From assembly GCA_963556255.1 (NCBI GenBank), contig OY744612.1, forward strand, positions 18,402,400-18,466,399: DNA of 64,000 bases, given 5' to 3'. The notes under the pieces were generated by a model. That model saw nothing but the letters and a program-made list of their open reading frames with translations, made no database searches and had not been told where the DNA came from. Numbering within the stretch: the stretch's first letter is position 1; every line of letters begins with the position of its first letter. Origin of the DNA: Allolobophora icterica. Taxonomy: Eukaryota > Annelida > Clitellata > Crassiclitellata > Lumbricidae. This document shows positions 32,560-41,208 of this stretch, one piece after another. The position numbers and the translations under genes are program-made.

Positions 32560-35500
32560 ATGGCATTGTCTACGAATGAAAAAATTGAACAATTGTTGGG
32601 TGAGTTTACTGGTGGCCCAGCACTTCGGGCTGTTCTACAGAATATCTTAGACGAACCTATCCCAGATGCAGTCAAGCGGCGCTTACTACAGCCACTGCTT
32701 CCAAGGCCAATTCCTCCAGTGCGCAAGCATAGAGGGGCAAAACGCAAGGCCCTTCTGGCAGAATTCGACCCACTCCTAATTAAGCAGGATAGAGGTGGAC
32801 CACCACCCTTTCTAGTGCACAAAGAGCTAGCCAATCAGCATCTGAGAGACTTCCGCGCAGAAGTACCTCTAAACCACAGGCTGGAAGGAGATGCGTTGAC
32901 TTTCTTGAGTGCAATGGAGCACAACATTGAGTCGCAGCTAAACGAAGAGCTCTTAAAAAATGGCGGTTTGAAATACACGCAAGTGCTGACTGTTGATTTG
33001 GAAAAGTTGGCACCGACCGTTGACATGTTGTACGACGGAAACGCGACCCCGGGTACTATTACCAATACCGCCTACTTTCGAAGCACAGCAGTACCAATTA
33101 CCAATGCAGGTAAAATCCAAGGGGCTATACGGAAGGCAAAGGCCGAAGTACTAAAACTTCTCGAGGATTACACGAACGAGGGATCGGGGTGGAGGGTGAG
33201 GCGGGTTGTGGCGCTAGACCTCAGTGTTGCAAGATATAAACCTTTCAGAGGTAAGAGCTACTTTCCCACACCAAAGTATATACCCCCTCGTACGGTTATT
33301 AATGTAAAGAATAAAGATAACCGATGCTTCGAGTGGGCCATATTAAGCGCCATGTATCCAGTAGCTCATGGGCAAAATCCGGATCGCCCAACTAAGTATC
33401 AGGCTCACCTCCACGAGCTAAACTTCGACGGTATAGAATTTCCAGTGAATGTCACTGATATTGGTAAGTTCGAACGTCAGAACCCAAATATAAGCGTCTC
33501 AGTCTTCGGATGGAATGAAGGGTTGTATCCGATTTATGTCTCAACAGAGAATAGAGTTCACAATATTGATCTTCTACTGTTGGCCAGCGACGTAAATGAA
33601 AATTTTCCTTTACAGAATTATCATTATGTCTGGATCAAGGACTTGGCCCGAATGCTGTACAAAAACAGCGATCATAAAGAGCGAAAGCACCCATGTCGCC
33701 GCTGCCTACACGTATTCTGTAGACAAGACTTGCTGGATGCTCATATCAAAGATTGTCAGGGCATTAGTCAGAAGCCTCAGCGGATTGAGATGCCAAAAGA
33801 GGATGAAAATATCCTCAAATTCCAGAATCACCACAAACAGATGCGCATTCCGTATATCATTTATGCAGACTTCGAGGCTCTAAACATACCAATCGAAGGT
33901 GCAGTCATGAACCCCAACGAGAGCAACACCAGACAGATAGCTGAGCAGAAACCATGCAGCTTCTGTTACATAGTGGTTCGATACGATGGCCGCACCAAGA
34001 AGCCGGTGCTATATCGTGGAGAAAACGCCGTGGAAGAGTTCCTAAAACGACTACAAGGCGAGCTGACATCTATCAAACAAAGGCTGGCCAACCCAGCTAA
34101 GATGGTTATGTCAGCGGCCGATCGCCAATCATTCCGCGAGGCTATCGAATGTCACATCTGCGGAAATGCTCTCGAAGCGGATAGAGTTCGTGACCACTGC
34201 CACATTACCGGTAAGTACAGAGGTGCTGCTCACAACGCTTGCAACCTCAAACTTCGAATATATCCAGATAAGTGTAAGGTACCGGTGGTCTTCCACAATC
34301 TGCGAGGTTACGACAGCCACCTCATAATGCAAGCGATAGGTAGCTGTGAGGCCGCACAGGATGAGGAAACTGAAATTAACTGCATCCCAAACAATATGGA
34401 GAAATACATGACATTTAACATTGGACAACTACAGTTCATCGATAGTCTCCAGTTTCTAAACAGCTCGTTGGATAAATTATCAGGAAATCTGTCGCTAGAG
34501 GATCTGAAAGTCACTACGGCATATATAAAGGAAAATTTCGTTCACAATGATAGGATAAAACTAGATCTTTTGAGGCGAAAGGGCGTATATTGTTACGAGC
34601 ACATTGACAATTACAACCGCTTCGAAGAAGATCGACTTCCACCCAAAGAAGCGTTCTACAGCAGGCTCTCACGAGAGAACATTTCTGATGAGGATTATCA
34701 ACACGCCCAACGAGTATGGAACGAATTCGACTGTAAAACTCTGGGCGACTATCACGACCTGTATCTCCGCACGGATGTACTTCTACTAGCCGATGTCTTC
34801 GAGACCTTCAGATCCACATCGATGAAACACTACAGTCTCGACCCGGCTAACTACTTCAGCCTGCCAGGAATGGCCTGGGATGCTTTGTTGAAAAAGACGA
34901 AAATCGAACTCGAACTTTTAACCGATATAGACATGCATTTGTTCGTAGAGAAAGGTCTCCGAGGTGGAATCTCGATGGTATCTAAGCGCTTCGCAAAAGC
35001 CAACAACCCACAATGCCCCGACTACGATACCACGAAGCCAGACAACTGGATCATGTATCTCGACGCGAATAATCTTTACGGCTGGGCGATGCAACAGCCA
35101 CTGCCAGTTGGAGGATTTAGCTGGGAAAGTCCAACTCTCGATGAAGTGTTGGAAACTCCAGATGACGCGCCTGAAGGCTTCCTACTTGAAGTCGATCTCG
35201 GGTACCCGGAGCACCTCCACGAATCACATAGCGACTATCCCTTAGCACCGGAGACCCTGACAGTCCAAGAGGAGTGGTTGAGTGACTATCAGAATGTGCT
35301 TATGAACGAGTTGGGAGGCAAGTTCACAAAGCATGTGAAGTTAGTACCAAGCCTACGACCTAAGGAGCGGTATGTGGTCCATTATAGAAATCTCAAACTC
35401 TACCACTCGTTAGGGCTACGAGTTTCTAAAATTCATCGTGTCATTAAGTTTAGACAGGAGGCATGGATGGCTCCATACATCGAGATGAATACGAAATTGA

Positions 35501-36324
35501 GAGCGAAGGCAACGTCGGAGTTTGAGAAGGATTTCTTCAAACTGGCTAATAATGCGGTCTTTGGAAAGACCATGGAAAATCTTAGAAAAAGAATCAGAGT
35601 TAACCTGGTACCGACCTCAAAAGTTGACAAACTTCGTAAACTAATTGCTGACCCGGCCTACATATCACACAAAATCTTCAACGACCAACTCGCCGCGATT
35701 CACAGTTTGAAGAACAAGCTCAAGTTAAACAGACCTGTATATGTCGGCCAGGCTGTCCTCGACCTCAGCAAGCATCTGATGTACGACTTCTGGTACAACG
35801 ATGTGAAAAACGAGTACGGCAACAATGCCCAACTCTTATACACAGACACTGACAGCCTGTTATTTCAGGTGGAAACTCCGAACGCCTATGCCGATATGTG
35901 GAACAAAAAACACCTATACGACTTTAGTGAGTTTTCTAGAGACAGCCCATACTACGACGTCGAGAACAAGAAAGTCGTGGGCAAGTTCAAGGATGAATGT
36001 AACGGATTGGCCATCGCCGAATTCGTGGGACTGCGTCCGAAGATGTACTCGATCTTAAAATCAGGCGGTTCAGAGATCAGGAAAGCAAAAGGCGTTCAGA
36101 GAGCAGTTGTGAAGAAGGATCTGCACCACGAGCTATACAAGAAATGCCTGTTCGAACGAGAGGAAATGCGGCACACACAAGTCGTGATTCGAAGCCACGA
36201 CCACCAGATCGGAGTGTACGAGCAGAATAAGATCAGCCTCTCTCCATTAGACACAAAAAAATGGATCGAGGCCGATGGGATAACAACGCTGGCATACGGG
36301 CACTACAAAATCAACGACGGTTGA
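32560..36324 (+). CDS. polB: Family B DNA polymerase (protein-primed type)
   Basis: 1254 residues; replicates the element. The N-terminal region is unique to Polinton/adintovirus polymerases, then a C2H2-like finger (about 377-399). The 3'-5' exonuclease starts with Exo I YADFE (D437, E439). A Cys/His recombination-endonuclease-like insert CHICG...RDHCHITGKYRG lies at about 530-562, then HNLRGYDSHL. Polymerase motif A is YLDANNLYGW (D835), motif B KLANNAVFGKTMENLRKR (about 994-1011) and motif C YTDTDSL (D1096, D1098). All catalytic residues are present. It is convergent with the integrase and overlaps its 3' end by 14 bp. The start follows a TATAAAA box. Confidence 0.96.
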   Translation: MALSTNEKIEQLLGEFTGGPALRAVLQNILDEPIPDAVKRRLLQPLLPRPIPPVRKHRGAKRKALLAEFDPLLIKQDRGGPPPFLVHKELANQHLRDFRAEVPLNHRLEGDALTFLSAMEHNIESQLNEELLKNGGLKYTQVLTVDLEKLAPTVDMLYDGNATPGTITNTAYFRSTAVPITNAGKIQGAIRKAKAEVLKLLEDYTNEGSGWRVRRVVALDLSVARYKPFRGKSYFPTPKYIPPRTVINVKNKDNRCFEWAILSAMYPVAHGQNPDRPTKYQAHLHELNFDGIEFPVNVTDIGKFERQNPNISVSVFGWNEGLYPIYVSTENRVHNIDLLLLASDVNENFPLQNYHYVWIKDLARMLYKNSDHKERKHPCRRCLHVFCRQDLLDAHIKDCQGISQKPQRIEMPKEDENILKFQNHHKQMRIPYIIYADFEALNIPIEGAVMNPNESNTRQIAEQKPCSFCYIVVRYDGRTKKPVLYRGENAVEEFLKRLQGELTSIKQRLANPAKMVMSAADRQSFREAIECHICGNALEADRVRDHCHITGKYRGAAHNACNLKLRIYPDKCKVPVVFHNLRGYDSHLIMQAIGSCEAAQDEETEINCIPNNMEKYMTFNIGQLQFIDSLQFLNSSLDKLSGNLSLEDLKVTTAYIKENFVHNDRIKLDLLRRKGVYCYEHIDNYNRFEEDRLPPKEAFYSRLSRENISDEDYQHAQRVWNEFDCKTLGDYHDLYLRTDVLLLADVFETFRSTSMKHYSLDPANYFSLPGMAWDALLKKTKIELELLTDIDMHLFVEKGLRGGISMVSKRFAKANNPQCPDYDTTKPDNWIMYLDANNLYGWAMQQPLPVGGFSWESPTLDEVLETPDDAPEGFLLEVDLGYPEHLHESHSDYPLAPETLTVQEEWLSDYQNVLMNELGGKFTKHVKLVPSLRPKERYVVHYRNLKLYHSLGLRVSKIHRVIKFRQEAWMAPYIEMNTKLRAKATSEFEKDFFKLANNAVFGKTMENLRKRIRVNLVPTSKVDKLRKLIADPAYISHKIFNDQLAAIHSLKNKLKLNRPVYVGQAVLDLSKHLMYDFWYNDVKNEYGNNAQLLYTDTDSLLFQVETPNAYADMWNKKHLYDFSEFSRDSPYYDVENKKVVGKFKDECNGLAIAEFVGLRPKMYSILKSGGSEIRKAKGVQRAVVKKDLHHELYKKCLFEREEMRHTQVVIRSHDHQIGVYEQNKISLSPLDTKKWIEADGITTLAYGHYKINDG

Positions 36325-37324
36325 GTATTCTATCGGGGGGTAACTCAGTGCCCATAGGCACCAGAAGCAGCTCCTCACGTACAAAACCGCGGCCAGGCCC
36401 ATCAACTAGATGGTATAAAGCCGGTTGCTCAGCCTGCCGAACAACATCCAAAATAGCGTGGATGGTGAGCGACCAGTTAGGATCGGTGGCACGTTTGCTT
36501 CCACCTTCGAGCTCGCCGGGAGCGTACAAATATCGGACGAGAACGTCGTGCCCGAGAACAGGCTCATCCAAGCCCCACAAACGAGTTTTCATTTGTGAAT
36601 GAGAGGGCTTCTGTGTCACTTTAGCAGCTTTCATCGCTTCAACCGGCTTCATGTCGAGCAAGCGCGTCGGCTCATCGTTTAGTGCAGCTACAACTTCGGG
36701 CAATCGTCGAACCCATTCCACTGACCGTTCGGATGACCCCCTTGCATCCAGGAGCAATTCCTGAGCGTATTGAGCACCGAAGAGTCGCTCAGCTAGAGTA
36801 CGGTTAAAGCGTTCAACGATGCCCTGTTGGCGATGATTTGCGGCCTGTCCGCGTCTTACAAGAACGTCGTGCTTCGCCAGCAACGGTGTAAAATCACCCA
36901 TAAATTCGCGGCCAGGGTCGACCTGAAGAAGTCGAGGCCAAGTCAATGGACCCCTCTTATAGATCCGGCTTAAAGCGGCGGCGACTTCGGTCGCACTTTT
37001 GTTTATCAACGGTTCAGCTTCTTTGTATCGTGAGGCAACATCAACAACAGTGAGAGCGTATTTATAAGTCTTTCGACCTACTTTATCGTGAGGTAAAAAC
37101 AAGAGATCGGCTTGGTGTACGGCGTTTGGTCGATTTTCCTCAAACTTTGGATGCGGTATGCGGCGTGGAACGGGAAGATAAATCTGCCACACAGCTTGTT
37201 TCTTCAGCCAATCGCGAGCCTCCGCCTCGGAAACTTTGGCGGCTGAGGCTAGTTTCTTCACCGCAGCCTTACCTCGCCAGTAACCTCTAGGGCTGTAATA
37301 GACGGCTGAAAGGTGCTTAGACAT
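36311..37324 (-). CDS. int: Polinton integrase (retroviral DDE type)
   Basis: 337 residues from the ATG reading MSKHLS; the upstream in-frame extension to 37378 is hydrophobic and probably untranslated. An N-terminal helical region precedes the rve catalytic core: D73 (HQADLLFLP), D136 (LQVDPGREF) and E171 (GIVERFNRTLAERLF), with 34 residues between the last two, as in retroviral and Polinton integrases. A C-terminal SH3-like tail follows (HDVLVRYLYAPGEL). No chromodomain is seen, unlike the Polinton-2 homologue. It inserts the element, giving the 5-6 bp duplication seen at the ends. It lies downstream of, and probably co-transcribed with, the PLA2-like gene (63 bp apart). Confidence 0.95.
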   Translation of the reverse strand: MSKHLSAVYYSPRGYWRGKAAVKKLASAAKVSEAEARDWLKKQAVWQIYLPVPRRIPHPKFEENRPNAVHQADLLFLPHDKVGRKTYKYALTVVDVASRYKEAEPLINKSATEVAAALSRIYKRGPLTWPRLLQVDPGREFMGDFTPLLAKHDVLVRRGQAANHRQQGIVERFNRTLAERLFGAQYAQELLLDARGSSERSVEWVRRLPEVVAALNDEPTRLLDMKPVEAMKAAKVTQKPSHSQMKTRLWGLDEPVLGHDVLVRYLYAPGELEGGSKRATDPNWSLTIHAILDVVRQAEQPALYHLVDGPGRGFVREELLLVPMGTELPPDRILNRR

Positions 37325-37387
37325 TTCAGTAATACTATATATTACAAACAGGTAAACACATACACAAATGATTTTCATAAATGAAAC

Positions 37388-37942
37388 TCATTTATGGCCC
37401 TTCGTTCTGACACCCATCCCTAGCCTCGACTTCGCTGACATAATGGCCGATACGAGCCGGGCATCCTTCTTCTCATAATCCGGAGTTTCATCGGTGAGTG
37501 CGATCTTCGACGCGGCTGCAGCGAGGATGTCATCTGCGTGGTTACGCCCTGGAGTATCTTTATGAACTGCGTAAGCCACATCGTGGTGGAGGCACGCACG
37601 GTCGAGCTGATTAACACCGTGATAGCGCTGTGACAGCCGTTTATCGAGTTTTGTGAATGGTCCACAGTAAGAGTACTTTCCCGTATTCTGAAAAGAACCT
37701 CCCGGATTATCTTCCGAAGACATACCGGATGGAAGACTCATATGCATCTCAGGCAGAGGAAGAGCGTTGAGGGCCCTATTCAGTAGAGAACCTCCAGTCT
37801 TTCGCACTTTAGAAGGCAAAATTTGGCTCTTCTTTGCACCGCAGACGGCACAGGTTCCCTTCTTGGCTGGCCGACCGTTTCGTAACTCGACGATTGTTTC
37901 ATTTGAAGTCTCAGTATGTTTCTTACATCGTAGGCAATACAT
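37388..37942 (-). CDS. Zinc ribbon + phospholipase A2-like domain protein
   Basis: 184 residues from ATG. An N-terminal four-Cys ribbon (C3, C6, C31, C34) is followed by a linker and a domain resembling parvovirus VP1-type PLA2: a calcium-loop-like YCGPFTKLD, then DRACLHHDVAY with the catalytic His-Asp pair (120-121), then a helix with ADDILAAA. In parvoviruses this fold opens endosomal membranes during entry; a similar role here is inference. It diverges from the ATPase with 38 bp between start codons. The homologous region in Polinton-2 is fused to the integrase. Confidence 0.85.
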   Translation of the reverse strand: MYCLRCKKHTETSNETIVELRNGRPAKKGTCAVCGAKKSQILPSKVRKTGGSLLNRALNALPLPEMHMSLPSGMSSEDNPGGSFQNTGKYSYCGPFTKLDKRLSQRYHGVNQLDRACLHHDVAYAVHKDTPGRNHADDILAAAASKIALTDETPDYEKKDARLVSAIMSAKSRLGMGVRTKGHK

Positions 37943-37980
37943 TGTGTTCGTTGAATACAATCATAACTCGTTGTCTCTAT
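37943..37980. promoter_or_regulatory. Divergent start-codon spacer (PLA2/INT versus ATPase)
   Basis: Only 38 bp separate two outward-facing start codons; the promoters must overlap the genes. The same arrangement, 35-50 bp, occurs in Polinton-2. Confidence 0.5.
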
Positions 37981-38667
37981 ATGGAAATAACAAATTTTGA
38001 CCTCGAAGCCGACGATGGGAAAAAACACCACCATTGGTTGTTGCCATCAAGCATACGATGCATAATCTGTGGGCCTAGCGGATGTGGAAAAACAAACCTA
38101 CTACTCAACCTCCTTCTGAAGAAGGGGTACCTACGTTTTGACCGGCTCTATCTATACTCAAAGTCTCTGGGACAGGAAAAATATCAGTTCCTCCGGGACT
38201 GGGTTACAGAGTTGGAAAAAGTTGCCGGGAAGGAAGTGGCTTCCTTTCACTCTTGCTCAGATGAAATAGTTCCAGTTGAATCATTAAATAAGAATGCCAG
38301 AAGCCTTCTAGTGTTCGATGACGTTATGCTTGAAAAACAGTCGCCCATCGAAAGGTATTTCACTATGGGTCGACACGGTGGCGCGGACTGCTTCTACTTA
38401 ACGCAGAATTATTTTCGAATTCCGAAGCAAGCGATCCGTGACAATGCTAATCTTATCGTCCTCTTCAACCAAGACAGCAAAAATTTGCGAGCCATTCACG
38501 ATACGTTCGTAGGCGGCGACATGTCTTTCGATGAGTTCCGTACGTTCTTCAGCGAGTGTGCTGCCCAGCCATATGGATTCGCAGTCATAGATTTGACGTC
38601 CAAAGTGTACGATGGAAAATATCGTTGCGGGTTCGATCGCTTCTATAAGCCCAAGGCAAGTATTTAA
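37981..38667 (+). CDS. atp: Genome-packaging ATPase (A32/FtsK-HerA type)
   Basis: 228 residues. Walker A GPSGCGKTN (31-39), Walker B LLVFDDVML (D113, D114) and a polar sensor motif YLTQNYF (140-146). It is predicted to pump DNA into capsids, as in adeno-like and NCLDV-like viruses and Polintons. The ATG at 37981 is chosen because upstream codons overlap the divergent gene. It is the first gene of the rightward morphogenesis cluster. Confidence 0.95.
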   Translation: MEITNFDLEADDGKKHHHWLLPSSIRCIICGPSGCGKTNLLLNLLLKKGYLRFDRLYLYSKSLGQEKYQFLRDWVTELEKVAGKEVASFHSCSDEIVPVESLNKNARSLLVFDDVMLEKQSPIERYFTMGRHGGADCFYLTQNYFRIPKQAIRDNANLIVLFNQDSKNLRAIHDTFVGGDMSFDEFRTFFSECAAQPYGFAVIDLTSKVYDGKYRCGFDRFYKPKASI

Positions 38668-38707
38668 AGACACAATATAGGCAACATATAGCTGACATAC
38701 AAACGCG

Positions 38708-39811
38708 ATGTGGACAAAAGTTTCGTCTAAACAGGAGCGAGACGCCTTGACTCAGGATTATTTAGCTCGGAGAAATCGATTGAGACAGCGTTTTGTGGAT
38801 GAGAAGCTCGGTGAAGCCAATCTTCAGTACGATGCGGCAAAGCTTTTCAAACCAATAGCCACAGCCACGGCTGAATCACAGGCGGCTACGTCCAAGGAGC
38901 TGCAGAAAGTTACCAGCGCTTTACAGGATTTGCCGGCGCAGATTTCAGAGTCTGCTAATTTTAACCCGATAGCGGCGTTGTTCGGTGATTCCGTTGGAGC
39001 AACTGCTCCAACGGCTATTCCAGCGATTGCGGCACACCCCGCTCAGGAATCATTGCTCGTCCACCCAAACAGACATCTCAACGTCGATGCAATCAGGCGG
39101 CACGGTTTTACCCCTCCGAGCGAGCTCGACCTGAACGACACGGCAGCTGTGAAACAGATAATCGAAGGCGTAAATTATTATAATCGCCACACCCTGGGCA
39201 AAGAGAAAAGGAAGGCCAATAAGAACGGAGACGAAGAAAAGGTACATGCGCTGGCCGTAGATATCGGCGTCCTACAGGACTACAGAGATCGAATTCGTTT
39301 GCTATTGAAAGGCCACGCCCTCACTAAAAAAGGAAAGGGTTTCAGTGTTCCAGCCGTTCCTCTGAAATTACAAGGTAACGCCTTGGGTGAGCTCTCCGTC
39401 GACCCCGTCGCGCTGTCTGCTGGTAGACTAAGAGTGTTTAAAGGTGGGAACCTCGTGCTCGAGGCTCCTGCCGATGAGTCATTGTTCAGCCTGTTAACGA
39501 AACGCTTCGTTAAGACTAAGCAATATTCGCCTCAGGCAATTGAAACTTTCAAAAAGCTCGTACAGATGTCTGGTCTGCCTATTCATGGCCGGAAAAGTAA
39601 AAAGTTCCAGCTGATTCGAGGCGGCGCGGTGCAATTTTACAACGATCCAAACGCCCTGGTAGAGAGGTTGCAGCTTTTGGTGGCCTCTAGGGCCGCGGGA
39701 AACACAGGTCTCGGCAACGAAATCTCCGCCATTCTTGACGAGTTACTGCGTTCCGGTGCGATCTCCAAAGAGCTGGCACTCGAATTGAATAGAAACATGC
39801 TCATAAAATAA
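38708..39811 (+). CDS. Conserved Polinton protein of unknown function
   Basis: 367 residues. The N-terminus is helical and charged (YLARRNRLRQRFVDEKLG). The C-terminal motif DPNALVERLQLLVASRAAGN then EISAILDELLRSGAI is shared with the Polinton-2 protein at 63016 (DPNALIEML..., GNTGVRNEIVGICDELLRQG). The middle region is poorly conserved. Position among capsid genes suggests a virion or assembly protein; no enzyme motif is seen. Confidence 0.8.
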   Translation: MWTKVSSKQERDALTQDYLARRNRLRQRFVDEKLGEANLQYDAAKLFKPIATATAESQAATSKELQKVTSALQDLPAQISESANFNPIAALFGDSVGATAPTAIPAIAAHPAQESLLVHPNRHLNVDAIRRHGFTPPSELDLNDTAAVKQIIEGVNYYNRHTLGKEKRKANKNGDEEKVHALAVDIGVLQDYRDRIRLLLKGHALTKKGKGFSVPAVPLKLQGNALGELSVDPVALSAGRLRVFKGGNLVLEAPADESLFSLLTKRFVKTKQYSPQAIETFKKLVQMSGLPIHGRKSKKFQLIRGGAVQFYNDPNALVERLQLLVASRAAGNTGLGNEISAILDELLRSGAISKELALELNRNMLIK

Positions 39812-39821
39812 AGTACACAAG

Positions 39822-40616
39822 ATGGAACGCTCGGAGAAACTGCTCGAGGAAATTCGAGACCTTTTGCAGCCTAAGGAAAATTTTAGTATAGTTGTTTCCT
39901 CAGATACTACAGGGTGGACCACGGCTTTCTCACCGCCGCTGTACCTGGATCCAAAAAGACGCTTTGAGCTTGCTTTGGTCAATCTTGAAACCTATAATTC
40001 GATTCCGAACATTGACAGTTCAAATAACAAGTTCGTCTACAGCTCCACCAATGGACAGACCTGGAAGACGATCATTTTACCCGACGGAAGCTACGAGATC
40101 GCACAGATTAATTATGAAATCAGCCGGCAGTTAGAAATGCAAAATCCGCCGCCGCCAGGTGTTGCTCAACTCAGCTTTGATTCTCCTATTACTGTAGGAG
40201 CTAACGCATCTACCCTTCGCGCCTTCGTAAAGATAACGAAGGTCCGTTTTAAGGTAGATATGGCCGCATCTACCATCAGGCAAACGCTCGGTTTTAACCC
40301 TCAGACGCTTAGTCTTGGTTATAAAGAGGGAGAAAATCCAGTCGATATTCTCCGGGTGGACACAATTCTGGTAAATTGTGATATTATCTCTGGATCGTAT
40401 CGAAATGGTAGCCAGCTGCCAGTAATCTACAGTTTTTTCCCGGATGTGTCGCCCGGCTATAAGGTAATCGAGTCTCCGAAAAATCTAGTGTACCTACCAG
40501 TAGCACCGGCTGGCAACGTACAGGGCATTCGTGTGTGGCTGACCGACCAGAATGGTGAACAATTAAACCTCCGCGGTGAGACAGTAACTATAAGGTTTCA
40601 CATCCGCAGTGCGTAG
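39822..40616 (+). CDS. Putative minor capsid (penton-like, jelly-roll) protein
   Basis: 264 residues, beta-rich. It has the segment LVNLETYNSIPNI plus NNKFVYS..NG.TW and P.GSYEI.QIN, shared with 60459-61250, and a C-terminal YSFFPDVSPGYK...LVYLPV and LTDQNGEQLNLRGE. Polintons encode a single-jelly-roll minor capsid protein of this size; assignment rests on that pattern. It starts 10 bp after the preceding gene. Confidence 0.7.
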   Translation: MERSEKLLEEIRDLLQPKENFSIVVSSDTTGWTTAFSPPLYLDPKRRFELALVNLETYNSIPNIDSSNNKFVYSSTNGQTWKTIILPDGSYEIAQINYEISRQLEMQNPPPPGVAQLSFDSPITVGANASTLRAFVKITKVRFKVDMAASTIRQTLGFNPQTLSLGYKEGENPVDILRVDTILVNCDIISGSYRNGSQLPVIYSFFPDVSPGYKVIESPKNLVYLPVAPAGNVQGIRVWLTDQNGEQLNLRGETVTIRFHIRSA

Positions 40617-40638
40617 ATTTTCACACTTAAATATTCTC

Positions 40639-41097
40639 ATGTTTGTTCTTGGAATTAAAAAGCGGCGTCGTGTCGTGGGTGGTGGACTTTTCGACTGGAT
40701 ACCCAAAATCGCGGGTTTCCTTGGCCGTGCAGGCTCCTTCATTTCGGCGAATAGAGGCACAATCACAAACGTTGCCAAGGCGGTTGGTAATGTCGCGAAA
40801 GCCGGCGCCACAACAGCATCTGCCGTCAGGCAAATTGTTGATGCCGTGAAAGCGAGACGCGCTGCGGCCGTAAATGAAGCTCATTTACGAAATGAAAATT
40901 CATCTGCCGCGCCCGTTGTTCCCGCACCTCTGGAGAAGGCGCTCAGCGACAAGAGCATCGAATACTTAAAACACCTGGCTGTGAGTCCGCCACCCGTTGT
41001 TCCGGCAATGGCTGACATAAACAGCCGCATTGCTGGATCCGGTTTCAAGACTATAAAGCCGAGTCGTGGTGGTAGGGGTCTGTTTCTCGCAAAATGA
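40639..41097 (+). CDS. Basic amphipathic virion protein (adenovirus pVI/core-like)
   Basis: 152 residues from ATG. Starts MFVLGIKKRRRVVGGGLFDW, a basic patch followed by a Gly-Gly-Gly and an amphipathic helix, as in membrane-lytic or core proteins of adeno-like virions. Then an Ala-rich helix (VAKAVGNVAKAGATTASAV), a Pro/Ala linker, and a Gly/Arg C-terminus. GGG sites could be processing sites for the adenain-like protease. A start of the same type (MLVVTKRRYKKQYVIGG) is seen at 63951 in Polinton-2. The function is inference. Confidence 0.6.
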   Translation: MFVLGIKKRRRVVGGGLFDWIPKIAGFLGRAGSFISANRGTITNVAKAVGNVAKAGATTASAVRQIVDAVKARRAAAVNEAHLRNENSSAAPVVPAPLEKALSDKSIEYLKHLAVSPPPVVPAMADINSRIAGSGFKTIKPSRGGRGLFLAK

Positions 41098-41208
41098 AAA
41101 AAAAATTTCCGACTAATTCACAAAACGCAAAAAAGTTTAACCTACCACATATGAAATTCATTTGCAACATGATTAATAATTGAAGCTTGAACTTTTTTAA
41201 CTATAATA
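41098..41208. promoter_or_regulatory. AT-rich spacer before major capsid gene
   Basis: 111 bp with runs of A and TTTTTTAACTATAATA just before the ATG. It is the longest gap in the rightward cluster, so an own promoter for the capsid gene is plausible. Confidence 0.35.

Noticed and set aside
37325..37378. Hydrophobic N-terminal extension (signal peptide) of the integrase
   Set aside because: A nuclear integrase needs no signal peptide; the downstream ATG (37324) gives a normal start.
40609..40638. Start of the pVI-like gene at 40609
   Set aside because: The codon is GTG and would overlap the penton-like gene; the ATG at 40639 gives a basic N-terminus matching the start at 63951.
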